Notes: generated by a model not told the origin, from the sequence alone. A stretch of 64,000 nt of DNA from Microbacterium sp. SSM24 (GCF_025989145.1 NZ_JAPDNQ010000001.1:1984001-2048000), one strand, 5' to 3'; shown: positions 8,083 through 16,117, counted from the stretch's first letter. A program made the numbers and translations.

Positions 8083-8996
8083 GCGATCACCTTCACGGAT
8101 GCCGCGGTGCGGCTCGAATCGGATGCGGTCAGTGTCAGGAACACGTCGTCGAGGCTCGGGCGCCTGAGCGAGACGACTCCTTCGGCACCCGACTCGTCGA
8201 GCACGTCGAGGGCAGCGCGGAGACCCGACACGGTGCCGTCGGTGGCCACCTCGCGCAGCAGGTCGCCGTGGTCGTCGTGGAGTTCGACGGTGTCTCCGCC
8301 GACCCGCGCCTTGAGTTGCGCGGCCGTGCCGGTCGCGACGATCCGGCCGCCGTCGAGCACCGCGATGCGGTCGGCGAGCTGGTCGGCCTCCTCGAGGTAC
8401 TGCGTGGTGAGGAACACGGTCGTGCCGGCCTCCGCGAGGGAGCGGATGACGTCCCACAGCTCGCGGCGACTGCGCGTGTCGAGGCCCGTCGTGGGCTCGT
8501 CGAGGAAGAGCACCTCGGGCGTGACCACGAAGCTCAGCGCGAGGTCGAGTCGACGGCGCATGCCGCCGGAGTAGGCGCTCACCCGCTTGGTCGCGGCATC
8601 CGCCAGGTCGAATCGCTCGAGAAGGTCGGTCGCTCGGCGCCGGGCAGCACGCGTGGAGAGCCCCGAGAGACGCCCGAGCATCTCGAGGTTCTCCGCACCG
8701 GTGAGCACGTCGTCCACGGCGGCGGACTGTCCCGTGAGGCTGATGCGGCGCTTCACGCCCTCGGGGTTGCGCGCGACATCCACGCCCGCGACCTCGGCGG
8801 TGCCGGCGTCGGGGCGGGCGAGGGTCGTCAGCACGTTGATGGTGGTCGTCTTCCCGGCGCCGTTGGGGCCGAGGAGTGCGAAGACCTCGCCGCGCCGGAC
8901 GGTGAGATCGAGTTCGTCGAGCACGGTCTGCCCGCCGAATGACTTCCGCAGCCCGCGGACCTCGATCGCGGACGGGTGGTGGTGGTCGGTCGCCAT
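8079..8996 (-). CDS. ABC exporter ATP-binding protein (DrrA-like)
   Basis: A 305-residue ATPase with Walker A GPNGAGKTTT, signature YSGGMRRRLDLA, Walker B VLFLDEPTTGLD and the DrrA-type C-terminal extension ending in a conserved LDDVFLTLT segment. It powers the permease encoded next. The ATG at 8996 is chosen because AAGGGA lies eight bases upstream; an ATG at 9023 in frame has no such site and overlaps the regulatory region. Transcription diverges from the TetR gene across two operator-like dyads. Confidence 0.93.
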   Translation of the reverse strand: MATDHHHPSAIEVRGLRKSFGGQTVLDELDLTVRRGEVFALLGPNGAGKTTTINVLTTLARPDAGTAEVAGVDVARNPEGVKRRISLTGQSAAVDDVLTGAENLEMLGRLSGLSTRAARRRATDLLERFDLADAATKRVSAYSGGMRRRLDLALSFVVTPEVLFLDEPTTGLDTRSRRELWDVIRSLAEAGTTVFLTTQYLEEADQLADRIAVLDGGRIVATGTAAQLKARVGGDTVELHDDHGDLLREVATDGTVSGLRAALDVLDESGAEGVVSLRRPSLDDVFLTLTASDSSRTAASVKVIA

Positions 8997-9040
8997 GATG
9001 TGTCCCTTCGTGGTCGTGGGCATACTGTGTATGCCGCAAA

Positions 9041-9059
9041 CTGTTTATGACGGTAACAC
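9041..9059. promoter_or_regulatory. Degenerate copy of the TetR operator
   Basis: CTGTTTATGACGGTAACAC matches most positions of the perfect dyad 20 bp to its right, including CTGTTTA and TAAC-like halves. Its position near the exporter promoter suggests a second repressor site. Confidence 0.5.
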
Positions 9060-9060
9060 A

Positions 9061-9079
9061 CTGTTTACGTCGTAAACAG
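9061..9079. promoter_or_regulatory. TetR operator, perfect 19-bp dyad
   Basis: CTGTTTAC-GTC-GTAAACAG is a perfect inverted repeat immediately upstream of the TAGACT -10 of the TetR gene, between divergent regulator and ABC exporter genes. Confidence 0.7.
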
Positions 9080-9082
9080 TCC

Positions 9083-9088
9083 TAGACT
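9083..9088 (+). promoter_or_regulatory. -10 element TAGACT of the TetR gene
   Basis: TAGACT ends seven bases before the ATG at 9096, adjoining the operator. Confidence 0.6.
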
Positions 9089-9095
9089 GACGAAC

Positions 9096-10025
9096 ATGAC
9101 CGAGGCCGAAGAACCCGAGCTCCCGCGCGGCATCGCGCTGGCGTGGGGCGTCGCGGCGAACCCGCAGCGCGGACCCAAACGCGAGATGAGCGTCGAGCGC
9201 ATCGTCGAGGCGGCGATGGAGATCGCGGATGCCGAGGGCCTCGGCGCGGTCTCGATGGCCGCCGTCGCCGCGCGACTGGGCTACACGCCGATGTCGCTCT
9301 ATCGCTACGTGAGCGCGAAAGAGGACCTCGTCCTGCTCATGCAGGAGGAGGCGACCGGGCTGCCGACGGAGGAGAGCCGCACCGCGGGGGACTGGCGCGC
9401 CCAGCTGGAGGCGCTCTACCGCGAGCAGGTGCAGGCCTATCTGCGGCATCCGTGGGTCCTCGACGTGCCCATCCGCGGCATCCCCTCCACCCCCAACAGC
9501 GCCGCGTGGATGGATGCCGGACTCCGCGCCCTGTCCGAGACGCCGCTGACCTACGACGAGCGGCTCGCCGTGCTGCTGATCGTGACCGGATCGGCGCGCT
9601 GGACCGGGATCGTGCTGGCCGGCTACGTGCACCTGGAGCGGGAGCGCGGGGTGGCCGGTGACGAGCTCACGCGCTACGAGGACGCGCTGTTCCGCTCGCT
9701 CATCAGCGCCGACGCGTATCCGGCGCTGCGGGAGGCGATCGATGCCGGGGCGTTCCTCGACGAATCGGACCCGTTCACCTTCGGTCTCGAGCGCAGCCTC
9801 GACGGCGTCGCGCGGTACCTCGACGCGGTGGCGGCGGGGGATCGGCCGGCCCGCGCACCGTGGCACGGACTGGACGACGCGGAGATCGCCGACGACAAGC
9901 GCTATCGCGAGGCGCGGAAGGCCGTGCGAGAGGCGGAGAAGGGCCTGCGGGACGCCCGTCGGATGCTGCGCCAGTCCGCCCGCGAAGCCCGTGACCGTCG
10001 CTCGCGGCAGAGGACGGACGGCTGA
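9096..10025 (+). CDS. TetR-family repressor of the divergent ABC exporter
   Basis: A 309-residue regulator, longer than typical TetR proteins. The N-terminal HTH includes IVEAAMEIADAEG, MAAVAARLGYTPMSLYRYV and a KEDLVLLM turn. The C-terminal ligand-binding region resembles the TetR_C family of drug-responsive repressors. The last 40 residues are a basic, probably coiled-coil tail (KAVREAEKGLRDARRMLRQ). It lies divergently from the DrrAB-like exporter with a perfect dyad between them, so it likely represses both until a drug-like ligand binds. Confidence 0.88.
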   Translation: MTEAEEPELPRGIALAWGVAANPQRGPKREMSVERIVEAAMEIADAEGLGAVSMAAVAARLGYTPMSLYRYVSAKEDLVLLMQEEATGLPTEESRTAGDWRAQLEALYREQVQAYLRHPWVLDVPIRGIPSTPNSAAWMDAGLRALSETPLTYDERLAVLLIVTGSARWTGIVLAGYVHLERERGVAGDELTRYEDALFRSLISADAYPALREAIDAGAFLDESDPFTFGLERSLDGVARYLDAVAAGDRPARAPWHGLDDAEIADDKRYREARKAVREAEKGLRDARRMLRQSAREARDRRSRQRTDG

Positions 10026-10062
10026 CTCGTTCGAGTCCCAGAGTTCTCACTGGTCACACAGG

Positions 10063-10092
10063 TTTACATGCGTCCCTCCCACGCTCTAGAGT
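10063..10092 (+). promoter_or_regulatory. Promoter of the bldC-like gene
   Basis: TTTACA, an 18-bp spacer and TAGAGT. The -10 lies in an imperfect palindrome (CCACGCTCTAGAGTGTGG). The transcript would carry a short leader with a Shine-Dalgarno, unlike most neighbours. Confidence 0.5.
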
Positions 10093-10122
10093 GTGGCAAG
10101 CACTTCTGGGGAAAGGGATCAC

Positions 10123-10314
10123 ATGACGGAGCTGCCTGACGTGCGCTTCCTCACCGTCGCCGAGGTCGCGGAGCTGATGCGCGTCTCGAAGATGACGGTC
10201 TATCGACTCGTCCACTCGGGCGAACTGCCCGCCGTCCGCTTCGGCCGGAGCTATCGCGTGCCCGAGTCGGCGGTCACGGCTGCCCTGCAACGGCCTATCG
10301 CCGACGTCGGCTAG
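10123..10314 (+). CDS. BldC-like MerR-type DNA-binding protein
   Basis: A 63-residue protein consisting almost entirely of a MerR/excisionase-type winged HTH: FLTVAEVAELMRVSKMTVYR, then VHSGELPAVRFGRSYRVP. This matches BldC, a small actinobacterial developmental regulator that binds DNA head-to-tail on direct repeats. The start is set at 10123, where GAAAGGGA lies just upstream, rather than at an in-frame ATG at 10093. Genes for bS22 and rhodanese follow after separate signals. Confidence 0.85.
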   Translation: MTELPDVRFLTVAEVAELMRVSKMTVYRLVHSGELPAVRFGRSYRVPESAVTAALQRPIADVG

Positions 10315-10395
10315 ACTGTCACGAGGCATTTTTCGATCTGCCCGTTCCCGGGCGCGCGAGATTCGCGCCCAGACCCCGACATTGTGAGGTTTTCC

Positions 10396-10494
10396 GTGGG
10401 TTCAGTCATCAAGAAGCGCCGCAAGCGCATGGCGAAGAAGAAGCACCGCAAGCTGCTTCGCAAGACGCGCCACCAGCGCCGCAACAAGAAGTAA
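10396..10494 (+). CDS. Small ribosomal protein bS22 (AURKAIP1/COX24 domain)
   Basis: A 32-residue, extremely basic protein: GTG start, then GSVIKKRRKRMAKKKHRKL and a basic tail ending RRNKK. It matches the mini-protein bS22 seen in the mycobacterial small subunit near the decoding centre. The COX24/AURKAIP1 family name reflects similarity to a mitochondrial ribosomal protein. GTGAGG lies upstream as the ribosome binding site, and a strong terminator follows 15 bp after the stop. It is short enough to be missed by routine gene callers. Confidence 0.9.
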   Translation: MGSVIKKRRKRMAKKKHRKLLRKTRHQRRNKK

Positions 10495-10508
10495 GCGGCA
10501 TCGACACC

Positions 10509-10534
10509 AAGCGCCTGTCTTCGGACGGGCGCTT
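10509..10534 (+). terminator. Hairpin terminator after bS22
   Basis: AAGCGCCTGTC-TTCG-GACGGGCGCTT: an 11-bp stem with one G-U type pair capped by a UUCG tetraloop, directly after bS22. Confidence 0.75.
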
Positions 10535-10569
10535 CGTGTATCCGCCGTTCGCCCGCAGAAGGAGACGCC

Positions 10570-10863
10570 ATGCCGTCGATCACCGTCCAACAGCTTCGTG
10601 AGCAGCCCGACATTCCCGTCATCGATGTGCGCGAGACGTGGGAGTTCGAGTCCGGTCGCGTTCCCGGCGCCGTGAACCTGCCGATGTCGACGATCGGCGA
10701 GCACCTCGATGCGCTGCCCGACGGCGCGTTCGCCGTCATCTGCAAGGTCGGCGGCCGCTCGGGTCGCGTGGTCGAGGCTCTGCTGGCCCGCGGCTACGAC
10801 GCGACGAACGTCGACGGCGGCACCGACGAATGGATCGCGGCCGGGTATCCGGTCGAGCAGTGA
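10570..10863 (+). CDS. Rhodanese-like domain protein
   Basis: A 97-residue single-domain rhodanese. Visible are the VIDVRETWEFESGRVPGAVN segment, the active-site loop C58-KVGGRS and the C-terminal GGTDEWIAAGYPV. Such proteins carry a persulfide on the catalytic cysteine and move sulfur between acceptors. AGAAGGAGA precedes the start. A glutaredoxin-like gene begins seven bases after the stop, so the two probably share a transcript and a thiol-related role. Confidence 0.92.
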   Translation: MPSITVQQLREQPDIPVIDVRETWEFESGRVPGAVNLPMSTIGEHLDALPDGAFAVICKVGGRSGRVVEALLARGYDATNVDGGTDEWIAAGYPVEQ

Positions 10864-10870
10864 GCCGGAC

Positions 10871-11125
10871 GTGACGACCCTCACCCTCATCGGCAAGCCC
10901 GACTGCCACCTGTGCGACGTCGCCCGCGAGGTCGTCGAGACCGTCGTCGCCGAGCTGCCCGAGGACGCCGTCGAGATCGAGGAGCTCTCGATCGCCGACG
11001 ATCCCGCGCTCTACGCGCAGTGGTGGGAGAAGATTCCGGTCGTGCTCATCGACGGCACGCTCCACGGTCACTGGCGCGTGTCGCCCGACCGCCTGCGCTC
11101 TGCGCTCGAGGCCGCCGGCTCCTGA
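10871..11125 (+). CDS. Glutaredoxin family protein
   Basis: An 84-residue thioredoxin-fold protein with CxxC at C12-HL-C15 in LIGKPDCHLCDVA, a cis-proline region EKIPVVLIDG and a C-terminal helix. It is of the short DUF836/glutaredoxin-like type. The GTG start at 10871 places the first strand in its usual position and lies eight bases after the rhodanese stop. A probable thiol-disulfide reductase; partner unknown. Confidence 0.88.
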   Translation: MTTLTLIGKPDCHLCDVAREVVETVVAELPEDAVEIEELSIADDPALYAQWWEKIPVVLIDGTLHGHWRVSPDRLRSALEAAGS

Positions 11126-11153
11126 GACGCGGTCCGATGCCGCCAGGCATGAC

Positions 11154-11180
11154 GAAGGGGCCCGCATGGCGGGCCCCTTC
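11154..11180. terminator. Bidirectional terminator
   Basis: GAAGGGGCCCGC-ATG-GCGGGCCCCTTC, a perfect 12-bp stem followed by GCTTTCT, between convergent genes (glutaredoxin and DUF1508). Confidence 0.85.
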
Positions 11181-11195
11181 GCTTTCTGCTTGCGG

Positions 11196-11375
11196 TCAGT
11201 CGCGCTCGACGACTTCGGCGTCGGCCGCGTGCTTCTTGACCGATTCGATGCCGTTGAGTGCGCCGGACTTGGACGAATAGCCTTCGCTGGATGCGATGAC
11301 CTCGCCGTTGGACGCCTTCAGGTTGAAGCGCCACTGGCCACCTTTGTCGGTGAACAGCTCGAATTTGCCCGCCAT
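11196..11375 (-). CDS. DUF1508 (YegP-like) protein
   Basis: A 59-residue protein formed by one DUF1508 repeat: FELFTDKGGQWRFNLKASNG, then GEVIASSEGYSSKSGALNGI. The family is small and of unknown function, often stress-linked. The ATG at 11375 has GAAGGG eight bases upstream and is preferred to an ATG nine bases earlier. It is monocistronic and convergent with the glutaredoxin gene. Confidence 0.88.
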   Translation of the reverse strand: MAGKFELFTDKGGQWRFNLKASNGEVIASSEGYSSKSGALNGIESVKKHAADAEVVERD

Positions 11376-11479
11376 TGGGAACACCCTTCGATCGTGCGAG
11401 ACGTCGGTCCCACCGCCGACGCCGGCGTGTCACGCCACGCTCAAACTATCGGCGGGGGTGCGACGCGCGGTAGGGGAGC

Positions 11480-12262
11480 TCAGGCGATGAGGCGCGCGCG
11501 CAGTGCGGCGAGTTCGAGCTCGGTGAGGCCGCCCGACCGCAGGTAGTCGGCCGATCCGCCCTGGTCGTCGATCCAGGCGAGCGCCTGCTCGATGGCCTCG
11601 GGCGGCGTGCCCGTCACGAGTTCGTCGATGGCGGGCGTGAGGGGCACGCCCATGCCCGTGATCATCGCCCGCATGCGGTCGGCCCACGGTCCGGCGAGGT
11701 TGCCCGCCGACGAGCTGTAGTCGGCGACCACGGCCGCACGGTCGGCGCCCACGGCATCGAGCAGCAGCGCGACCGATACTCCGGTGCGGTCCTTGCCCGC
11801 GGTGCAGTGCACGAGCACCGCGGTCGGGGCGTCGTCGTTCGAGGCGGCCACGAGCCGGGCGAGTTCGGCGAAGGATGCCGCGCCGCCGCCGAGCATCGAG
11901 ATGTAGAGGTCGCCGAGCGAGGGCAGCTGCGCGAGAGCCGCGGCGATCGCCGCCTGTGCCGTCGCGGGATCCGATGCCGTCACGGCGCTCTGCGCGAGCC
12001 CCGTCATCGCGCCCTCGAGCAAGGGCAGCTCGACGACGTCGAACGGGCGGTCGGAAGGCAGCACGTCGGGCGCCATCGAGCGCTCCATGTCGGTGCGGAA
12101 GTCGGCGATCACGCCGATGGGGGACGCCGCCAGCGCGTCGAGCGCCTCGGCGGAGAGCCCCGTCAGGGCCTCGGAGCGGAAGAGCACGCGTTCCCGCGTT
12201 ACGCCGCCGTCGCGCAGCGGAGTGCCACCGGTGTCGCGGAAGTTCTGCAGCCCGGGGATCAC
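11480..12262 (-). CDS. Tyrosine/serine protein phosphatase (DSP-type)
   Basis: A 260-residue phosphatase of the Y_phosphatase3 family. The N-terminal signature GLQNFRDTGG and the catalytic P-loop HCTAGKDRTG are both intact, giving the nucleophilic cysteine and phosphate-binding arginine. Mycobacterial PtpB is a relative. The GTG start overlaps the stop of the AspRS gene (GTGA), so translation is coupled to aspS. No link between the two activities is evident from sequence. Confidence 0.87.
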   Translation of the reverse strand: MIPGLQNFRDTGGTPLRDGGVTRERVLFRSEALTGLSAEALDALAASPIGVIADFRTDMERSMAPDVLPSDRPFDVVELPLLEGAMTGLAQSAVTASDPATAQAAIAAALAQLPSLGDLYISMLGGGAASFAELARLVAASNDDAPTAVLVHCTAGKDRTGVSVALLLDAVGADRAAVVADYSSSAGNLAGPWADRMRAMITGMGVPLTPAIDELVTGTPPEAIEQALAWIDDQGGSADYLRSGGLTELELAALRARLIA

Positions 12263-13617
12263 GGGGCGAGACGTGTCGGGCCGCGGAACAGGTAGGTGAC
12301 CTCGCGGATCGAGTCCTGGCCGAGCAGCAGCATCATCACGCGGGCCAGACCCATGCCGAACCCGCCGTGGGGCGGGGCGCCGTAGCGGAAGAAGTCGAAG
12401 TAGAAGTCGAGGTGCTCCGGCAGGAGACCCTTCTCCGCCGCCTGCTCGATGAGCACGTCGACGCGGTGCTCGCGCTGCGCTCCCGTCGTGATCTCGACGC
12501 CGTTGAAGAGCAGGTCGTAGCTCTTGGTGAGCCCGGTCTCCTCGTTGCGCATGTGGTAAAACGCGCGGATCTCGGGGTGGTAGTCCGTGATGAAGACGAA
12601 CTGGTGTCCGTACGTCTCCGCGACGTGCGCCGCGATCTGGCGCTCGCCCTCGGGGTCGAGGTCGCCGTCGGTGCGGGGGATGTCGTAGCCGCGCGCCTTC
12701 ACGATCTCGCGGGCCTCGGCCAGCGGGATGCGGGGGAACGGGATGCTGGGCACCTGCACCTCGAGACCGAAGAGCTCCTCGATCTCGGCGCCGTGCTTGT
12801 CCTTCACCGCCTGGATGCCCGTCTGCAGGAGCTCCTCCTGCATCGCGGCGACATCCTCGTGCGAGTCGATCCAGCTGATCTCGGCGTCCACCGACGTGAA
12901 CTCCGTCGCGTGTCGCGACGTGAACGAGGGGTCGGCGCGGAACGCGGGGGCGATCTCGAAGATCTTGCCGAAGCCGGCGACCTGCGCCATCTGCTTGAAG
13001 AACTGCGGCGACTGGGCGAGGTAGGCGGTCTTCTCCTCGAAGTACGGCACCTCGAACAGCTCGGCGTTGGACTCGGATGCCGATGCCATGAGCTTCGGCG
13101 AGTGGACCTCGATGTAGTCGCGCTCGATCCAGTACGAGCGGAACGCGTGCTCGAGCGTGGTCTGCACGCGGAAGATCAGGTTGTTGCGGCGCTGACGCAG
13201 GTCGAGGAAGCGCCAGTCCATGCGCTTGTCGAGTCCGCTGTCGGCGGCGATCGGCGTCTCGGGGAGCGCCGTGGCGGCGATGTCGAGCGCGCCGATCTTG
13301 ATCTCGACGCCGCCGAGCTTGACGCGCTCGTCGTGCTTGAGTTCGCCCGTCACCGTCAGGAACGACCCGGTCGACAGGTTCGAGATGAGGTCGGTGAGCG
13401 CCAGTGCAGCGGCATCCTGGGGTTCCGCGGGCTCCACCGCCACGGAGGGGTCCACCGGGCGGGTGGCGGGATTGACCAGCTGGACCGCGCCGGTCTCGTC
13501 GCGCAGGATGACGAACTGGACCTTCTTCTGATCGCGGACGGTCTCGACCCATCCGGAGACGGAGACCTGACCGTCGGGGAGGCCCTGCAGCTGCTTGACG
13601 AGGACGCGTTCACTCAT
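12259..13617 (-). CDS. aspS: Aspartate-tRNA ligase, archaeal/non-discriminating type
   Basis: A 452-residue class IIb synthetase. The N-terminal OB-fold anticodon-binding domain (VSVSGWVETVRDQKKVQFV) precedes the catalytic core with RFLDLR, FEIAPAFRAD (motif 2) and GGFGMGLARVMMLLLG (motif 3). Length and the missing GAD insertion domain mark it as archaeal/eukaryotic-type rather than the roughly 590-residue bacterial type. Such enzymes commonly charge both tRNA-Asp and tRNA-Asn, the latter corrected by GatCAB. The start is ATG 13617, eight bases after TAGACT. Confidence 0.93.
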   Translation of the reverse strand: MSERVLVKQLQGLPDGQVSVSGWVETVRDQKKVQFVILRDETGAVQLVNPATRPVDPSVAVEPAEPQDAAALALTDLISNLSTGSFLTVTGELKHDERVKLGGVEIKIGALDIAATALPETPIAADSGLDKRMDWRFLDLRQRRNNLIFRVQTTLEHAFRSYWIERDYIEVHSPKLMASASESNAELFEVPYFEEKTAYLAQSPQFFKQMAQVAGFGKIFEIAPAFRADPSFTSRHATEFTSVDAEISWIDSHEDVAAMQEELLQTGIQAVKDKHGAEIEELFGLEVQVPSIPFPRIPLAEAREIVKARGYDIPRTDGDLDPEGERQIAAHVAETYGHQFVFITDYHPEIRAFYHMRNEETGLTKSYDLLFNGVEITTGAQREHRVDVLIEQAAEKGLLPEHLDFYFDFFRYGAPPHGGFGMGLARVMMLLLGQDSIREVTYLFRGPTRLAP

Positions 13618-13625
13618 GAGAAGCC

Positions 13626-13631
13626 AGTCTA
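13626..13631 (-). promoter_or_regulatory. -10 element TAGACT of aspS
   Basis: Minus-strand TAGACT ends eight bases before the aspS ATG. Confidence 0.5.
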
Positions 13632-13640
13632 CTGGGGCCA

Positions 13641-13646
13641 TATGAT
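13641..13646 (+). promoter_or_regulatory. -10 element TATGAT of the small membrane protein gene
   Basis: TATGAT ends six bases before the GTG at 13653; divergent from the aspS promoter. Confidence 0.55.
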
Positions 13647-13652
13647 GGCGCC

Positions 13653-14021
13653 GTGACGTCTCCCGCCCTCCGAAGCCCCGCCGGGCGCAAGCCGGTGCGG
13701 GTGTGGGACGTCGTCGTCTCGTCGATCCTGCTCGTGGGCCTGGCGGCCCTTGCGGCGCTGATGTCGTTCTTCGGCTTCTTCCTCGCGATGGCGTCCGACC
13801 CGTGCGGTGTGCGGGACTGCAACTCGGAGCTCATCGGCACCGGCCTGATCACCGCCGTCGCCTTGCCGTGGGTGCTGCTGCTCGCAGCATCCGTCGCCAC
13901 GATCCTCATGCTGGCCTTCCGCAGGCTCGCGTTCTGGGTCCCGCTCGCCGCGGTTCCGTTCATCATCGGGTCGTGGTTCCTCGGCGCATTCATCGCGTCC
14001 GCCGGCGTCCCGTCCGGCTGA
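13653..14021 (+). CDS. Small integral membrane protein of unknown function
   Basis: A 122-residue protein with three or four predicted transmembrane helices (about residues 18-48, 62-90 and 94-116). A short loop contains two cysteines (DPCGVRDCNSE, about residues 50-57) that could form a disulfide outside the membrane. I do not recognise the family. The GTG start is supported by the TATGAT six bases upstream. It is followed by DedA after a 114-bp gap. Confidence 0.7.
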   Translation: MTSPALRSPAGRKPVRVWDVVVSSILLVGLAALAALMSFFGFFLAMASDPCGVRDCNSELIGTGLITAVALPWVLLLAASVATILMLAFRRLAFWVPLAAVPFIIGSWFLGAFIASAGVPSG

Positions 14022-14135
14022 GGGCCGGGGACATACGGGGGTCTGCACCCAGGCTCCGTTCATCTGCGCCGCCTAGCGTGGAGGTGACCGTGCGGCCGTG
14101 GCCGCGGCATCCGATCACCGAAGGCGAAGCCCCCG

Positions 14136-14831
14136 ATGACCGAAACCTCCCCCGACACGTCCTGGCTGTCCGCGCTGCTGGACTGGTCCGTCTCGCTGAT
14201 GGACGTCATCGGCCCCGCCGGCGCCGGAATCGCGATCGCGCTCGAGAACGTGTTCCCTCCGCTGCCGAGCGAGGTCGTGCTGCCGATGGCGGGACTCGCC
14301 GCCAGCCGGGGCTCGTTCACGCTGTTCGAAGCTCTCGCGTGGACCACCGCAGGCTCGATCGTGGGGGCGTTCCTGCTCTACGGGCTCGGGGCATGGCTCG
14401 GCGTGGACCGCCTGCGCCGCGTCGCCGCGAAGGTGCCGCTGCTGCACCCGGAAGACATCGACCGCACTGTCGGGTGGTTCCACCGCCACGGCTCGGTCGC
14501 GGTGTTCTTCGGTCGCATGATCCCGATCTTCCGCAGCCTCATCTCGATCCCCGCGGGGGTGACGCGCATGCCCCTGTGGCGATTCGGCCTGCTCACCGCC
14601 GCCGGAAGCCTCATCTGGAACACGATCTTCGTGCTGTCGGGCTTCCTGCTCGGCGAGTCGTGGCACGTCGTCGAGCAGTACGTCGACGTCGTGCAGTACG
14701 TCGTGATCGTCGTCGTCGCGCTCGCCGTGGTGTGGTTCCTCTTCGTGCGCACGGGCGCAGTGATCGCGGCATCCCGCACCGGCTCGGCCGAGACGGACGG
14801 GCCCGAGCGCGAGCGCGTCCCCGCCGGCTGA
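14136..14831 (+). CDS. DedA family membrane protein
   Basis: A 231-residue DedA/VTT-domain protein. It has the N-terminal ALENVFPPLPSEVVLPMAG re-entrant segment, the GAFLLYGLGAWLG region and the FGRMIPIFRSLISIPAGVTR motif typical of the family. DedA proteins are thought to move undecaprenyl phosphate or related lipids across the membrane. GAAGG lies a few bases before the ATG. It precedes the cytochrome c maturation operon but has its own leader. Confidence 0.92.
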   Translation: MTETSPDTSWLSALLDWSVSLMDVIGPAGAGIAIALENVFPPLPSEVVLPMAGLAASRGSFTLFEALAWTTAGSIVGAFLLYGLGAWLGVDRLRRVAAKVPLLHPEDIDRTVGWFHRHGSVAVFFGRMIPIFRSLISIPAGVTRMPLWRFGLLTAAGSLIWNTIFVLSGFLLGESWHVVEQYVDVVQYVVIVVVALAVVWFLFVRTGAVIAASRTGSAETDGPERERVPAG

Positions 14832-14861
14832 CACTCAGCCGACTCAGAGAACCGGCCACCG

Positions 14862-14867
14862 TAGACT
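14862..14867 (+). promoter_or_regulatory. -10 element TAGACT of the cytochrome c maturation operon
   Basis: TAGACT ends six bases before the GTG at 14874; the four genes up to ResB overlap one another behind it. Confidence 0.6.
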
Positions 14868-14873
14868 GGACCC

Positions 14874-15506
14874 GTGCCCGCAGACCGCCTCCATCTCGTG
14901 CGCCACGGGGAGGTCCACAACCCCCAGCGCGTGCTCTACGGGCGACTCCCCGGATACGGACTCAGCGTGGACGGCCGCCGCATGGCACGTCAGGCCGCCG
15001 AGTACGTGCACGCGCTCGACCGGCCGGTGACGGCCCTGGTGTGCTCGCCGCTGCAGCGCACTCAGGAGTCGTCCGAGCCCTTCACCGAGATCTTCGGCCT
15101 CGAGCCGCGCACCGACGAGCGCGTGATCGAGCCCACGAACGTGTTCGAGGGCCGGCGGATGCTGCGCGCCCTGGTGAACCCGTGGAACTGGCGTCACCTG
15201 CGCAAGCCCGCGCTGCCCAGCTGGGGCGAGCCGTACGCCGACGTGATCGCGCGCATGAACGAGGCGATGACCGAGGCGTGGCAGGCCGCGGACTCCGGTG
15301 ACGTCGTCATCGTGTCGCACCAGCTGCCGATCTGGATCACCCACCTCGCCGTCGCCGGACTCCCCTCGCGCCACGACCCCCGCGAGCGGCGGTGCGCGCT
15401 GTCGAGCGTGACGAGCTTCGAGATGGACGAGGACGGAAAATGGACCGAGATCGCCTACGCGGAACCGGCATCCCTGTCGGGGTCGGTCGACGTGGGGGCG
15501 GTGTGA
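14874..15506 (+). CDS. Histidine phosphatase family protein
   Basis: A 210-residue phosphoglycerate mutase-like phosphatase with the catalytic LVRHGEVHNP near the N-terminus, CSPLQRTQES, and the second histidine in VVIVSHQLPI. It is the first gene of an operon with the redoxin, CcdA, ResB and CcsB genes, an order common in actinobacteria, though its substrate there is not established. The stop overlaps the next start by one base (TGATG). Confidence 0.9.
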   Translation: MPADRLHLVRHGEVHNPQRVLYGRLPGYGLSVDGRRMARQAAEYVHALDRPVTALVCSPLQRTQESSEPFTEIFGLEPRTDERVIEPTNVFEGRRMLRALVNPWNWRHLRKPALPSWGEPYADVIARMNEAMTEAWQAADSGDVVIVSHQLPIWITHLAVAGLPSRHDPRERRCALSSVTSFEMDEDGKWTEIAYAEPASLSGSVDVGAV

Positions 15507-16117
15507 TGGGCAGGGTCTCCCGACGCGCGCGGGGCGCAGGTGCCGCTCTCCTCGCCCTCGTGCTGGTCGCGGGTCTCGCCGCGTGCACGAACGATCCGCT
15601 CGCCGAGCAGTACCGCGCGGGCGACGGCAAGGGTTTCATCGCGGCCGACGGCTTCGAGGTCGTGCCGATTCCGGTGGAGGACCGCACCGCGCCGGTGGAC
15701 TTCGAAGGCGTGCTCGACACCGGAGAGTCCACGACCAGCGACGACTACCGCGGCGAGGTCCTCGTCGTGAACTTCTGGTACGCGGCGTGCGCCCCCTGCC
15801 GGGTCGAGGCTCCGCTGCTCGAAGAGGTCAACCAGGAGTTCGCCGCCGACGACGTGGCCTTTCTCGGCGTGAACCTCTACGACGGCGCCGACACCGCGCA
15901 GGCGTTCGCCGAGACGCACGGCGTCGACTACCCCAGCGCGCTCGCGAGCGTCGACGGCTCCATCAAGCTCGCCTTCGCGGGGCAGACGCCGCTCAACGCC
16001 GTGCCGGTCACGCTCGTGCTCGATCGCGAGGGGCGGGTCGCGGCGCGTGTGATCGGTCAGCTGACCGAGACGTCGATCCTGCGGACGCTGGTGCGCGAAG
16101 CGCTGGAGGAGTCGTGA
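15506..16117 (+). CDS. TlpA/ResA-like thiol-disulfide lipoprotein
   Basis: A 203-residue redoxin. The signal peptide ends in a lipobox LAAC with lipidated Cys27; the thioredoxin domain carries the active-site motif WYAAC95-AP-C98-R and a cis-proline (AVPVT). It faces the outside of the membrane and should reduce apocytochrome c haem-binding cysteines using electrons delivered by CcdA, which is encoded next. Start at 15506 is set by the overlap with the preceding stop and by the signal peptide. Confidence 0.92.
   Translation: MGRVSRRARGAGAALLALVLVAGLAACTNDPLAEQYRAGDGKGFIAADGFEVVPIPVEDRTAPVDFEGVLDTGESTTSDDYRGEVLVVNFWYAACAPCRVEAPLLEEVNQEFAADDVAFLGVNLYDGADTAQAFAETHGVDYPSALASVDGSIKLAFAGQTPLNAVPVTLVLDREGRVAARVIGQLTETSILRTLVREALEES

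Noticed and set aside
11480..13552. Tyrosine phosphatase extended across aspS
   Set aside because: The extension is aspS read in another frame; the GTG at 12262 overlapping the aspS stop gives a protein of normal length.
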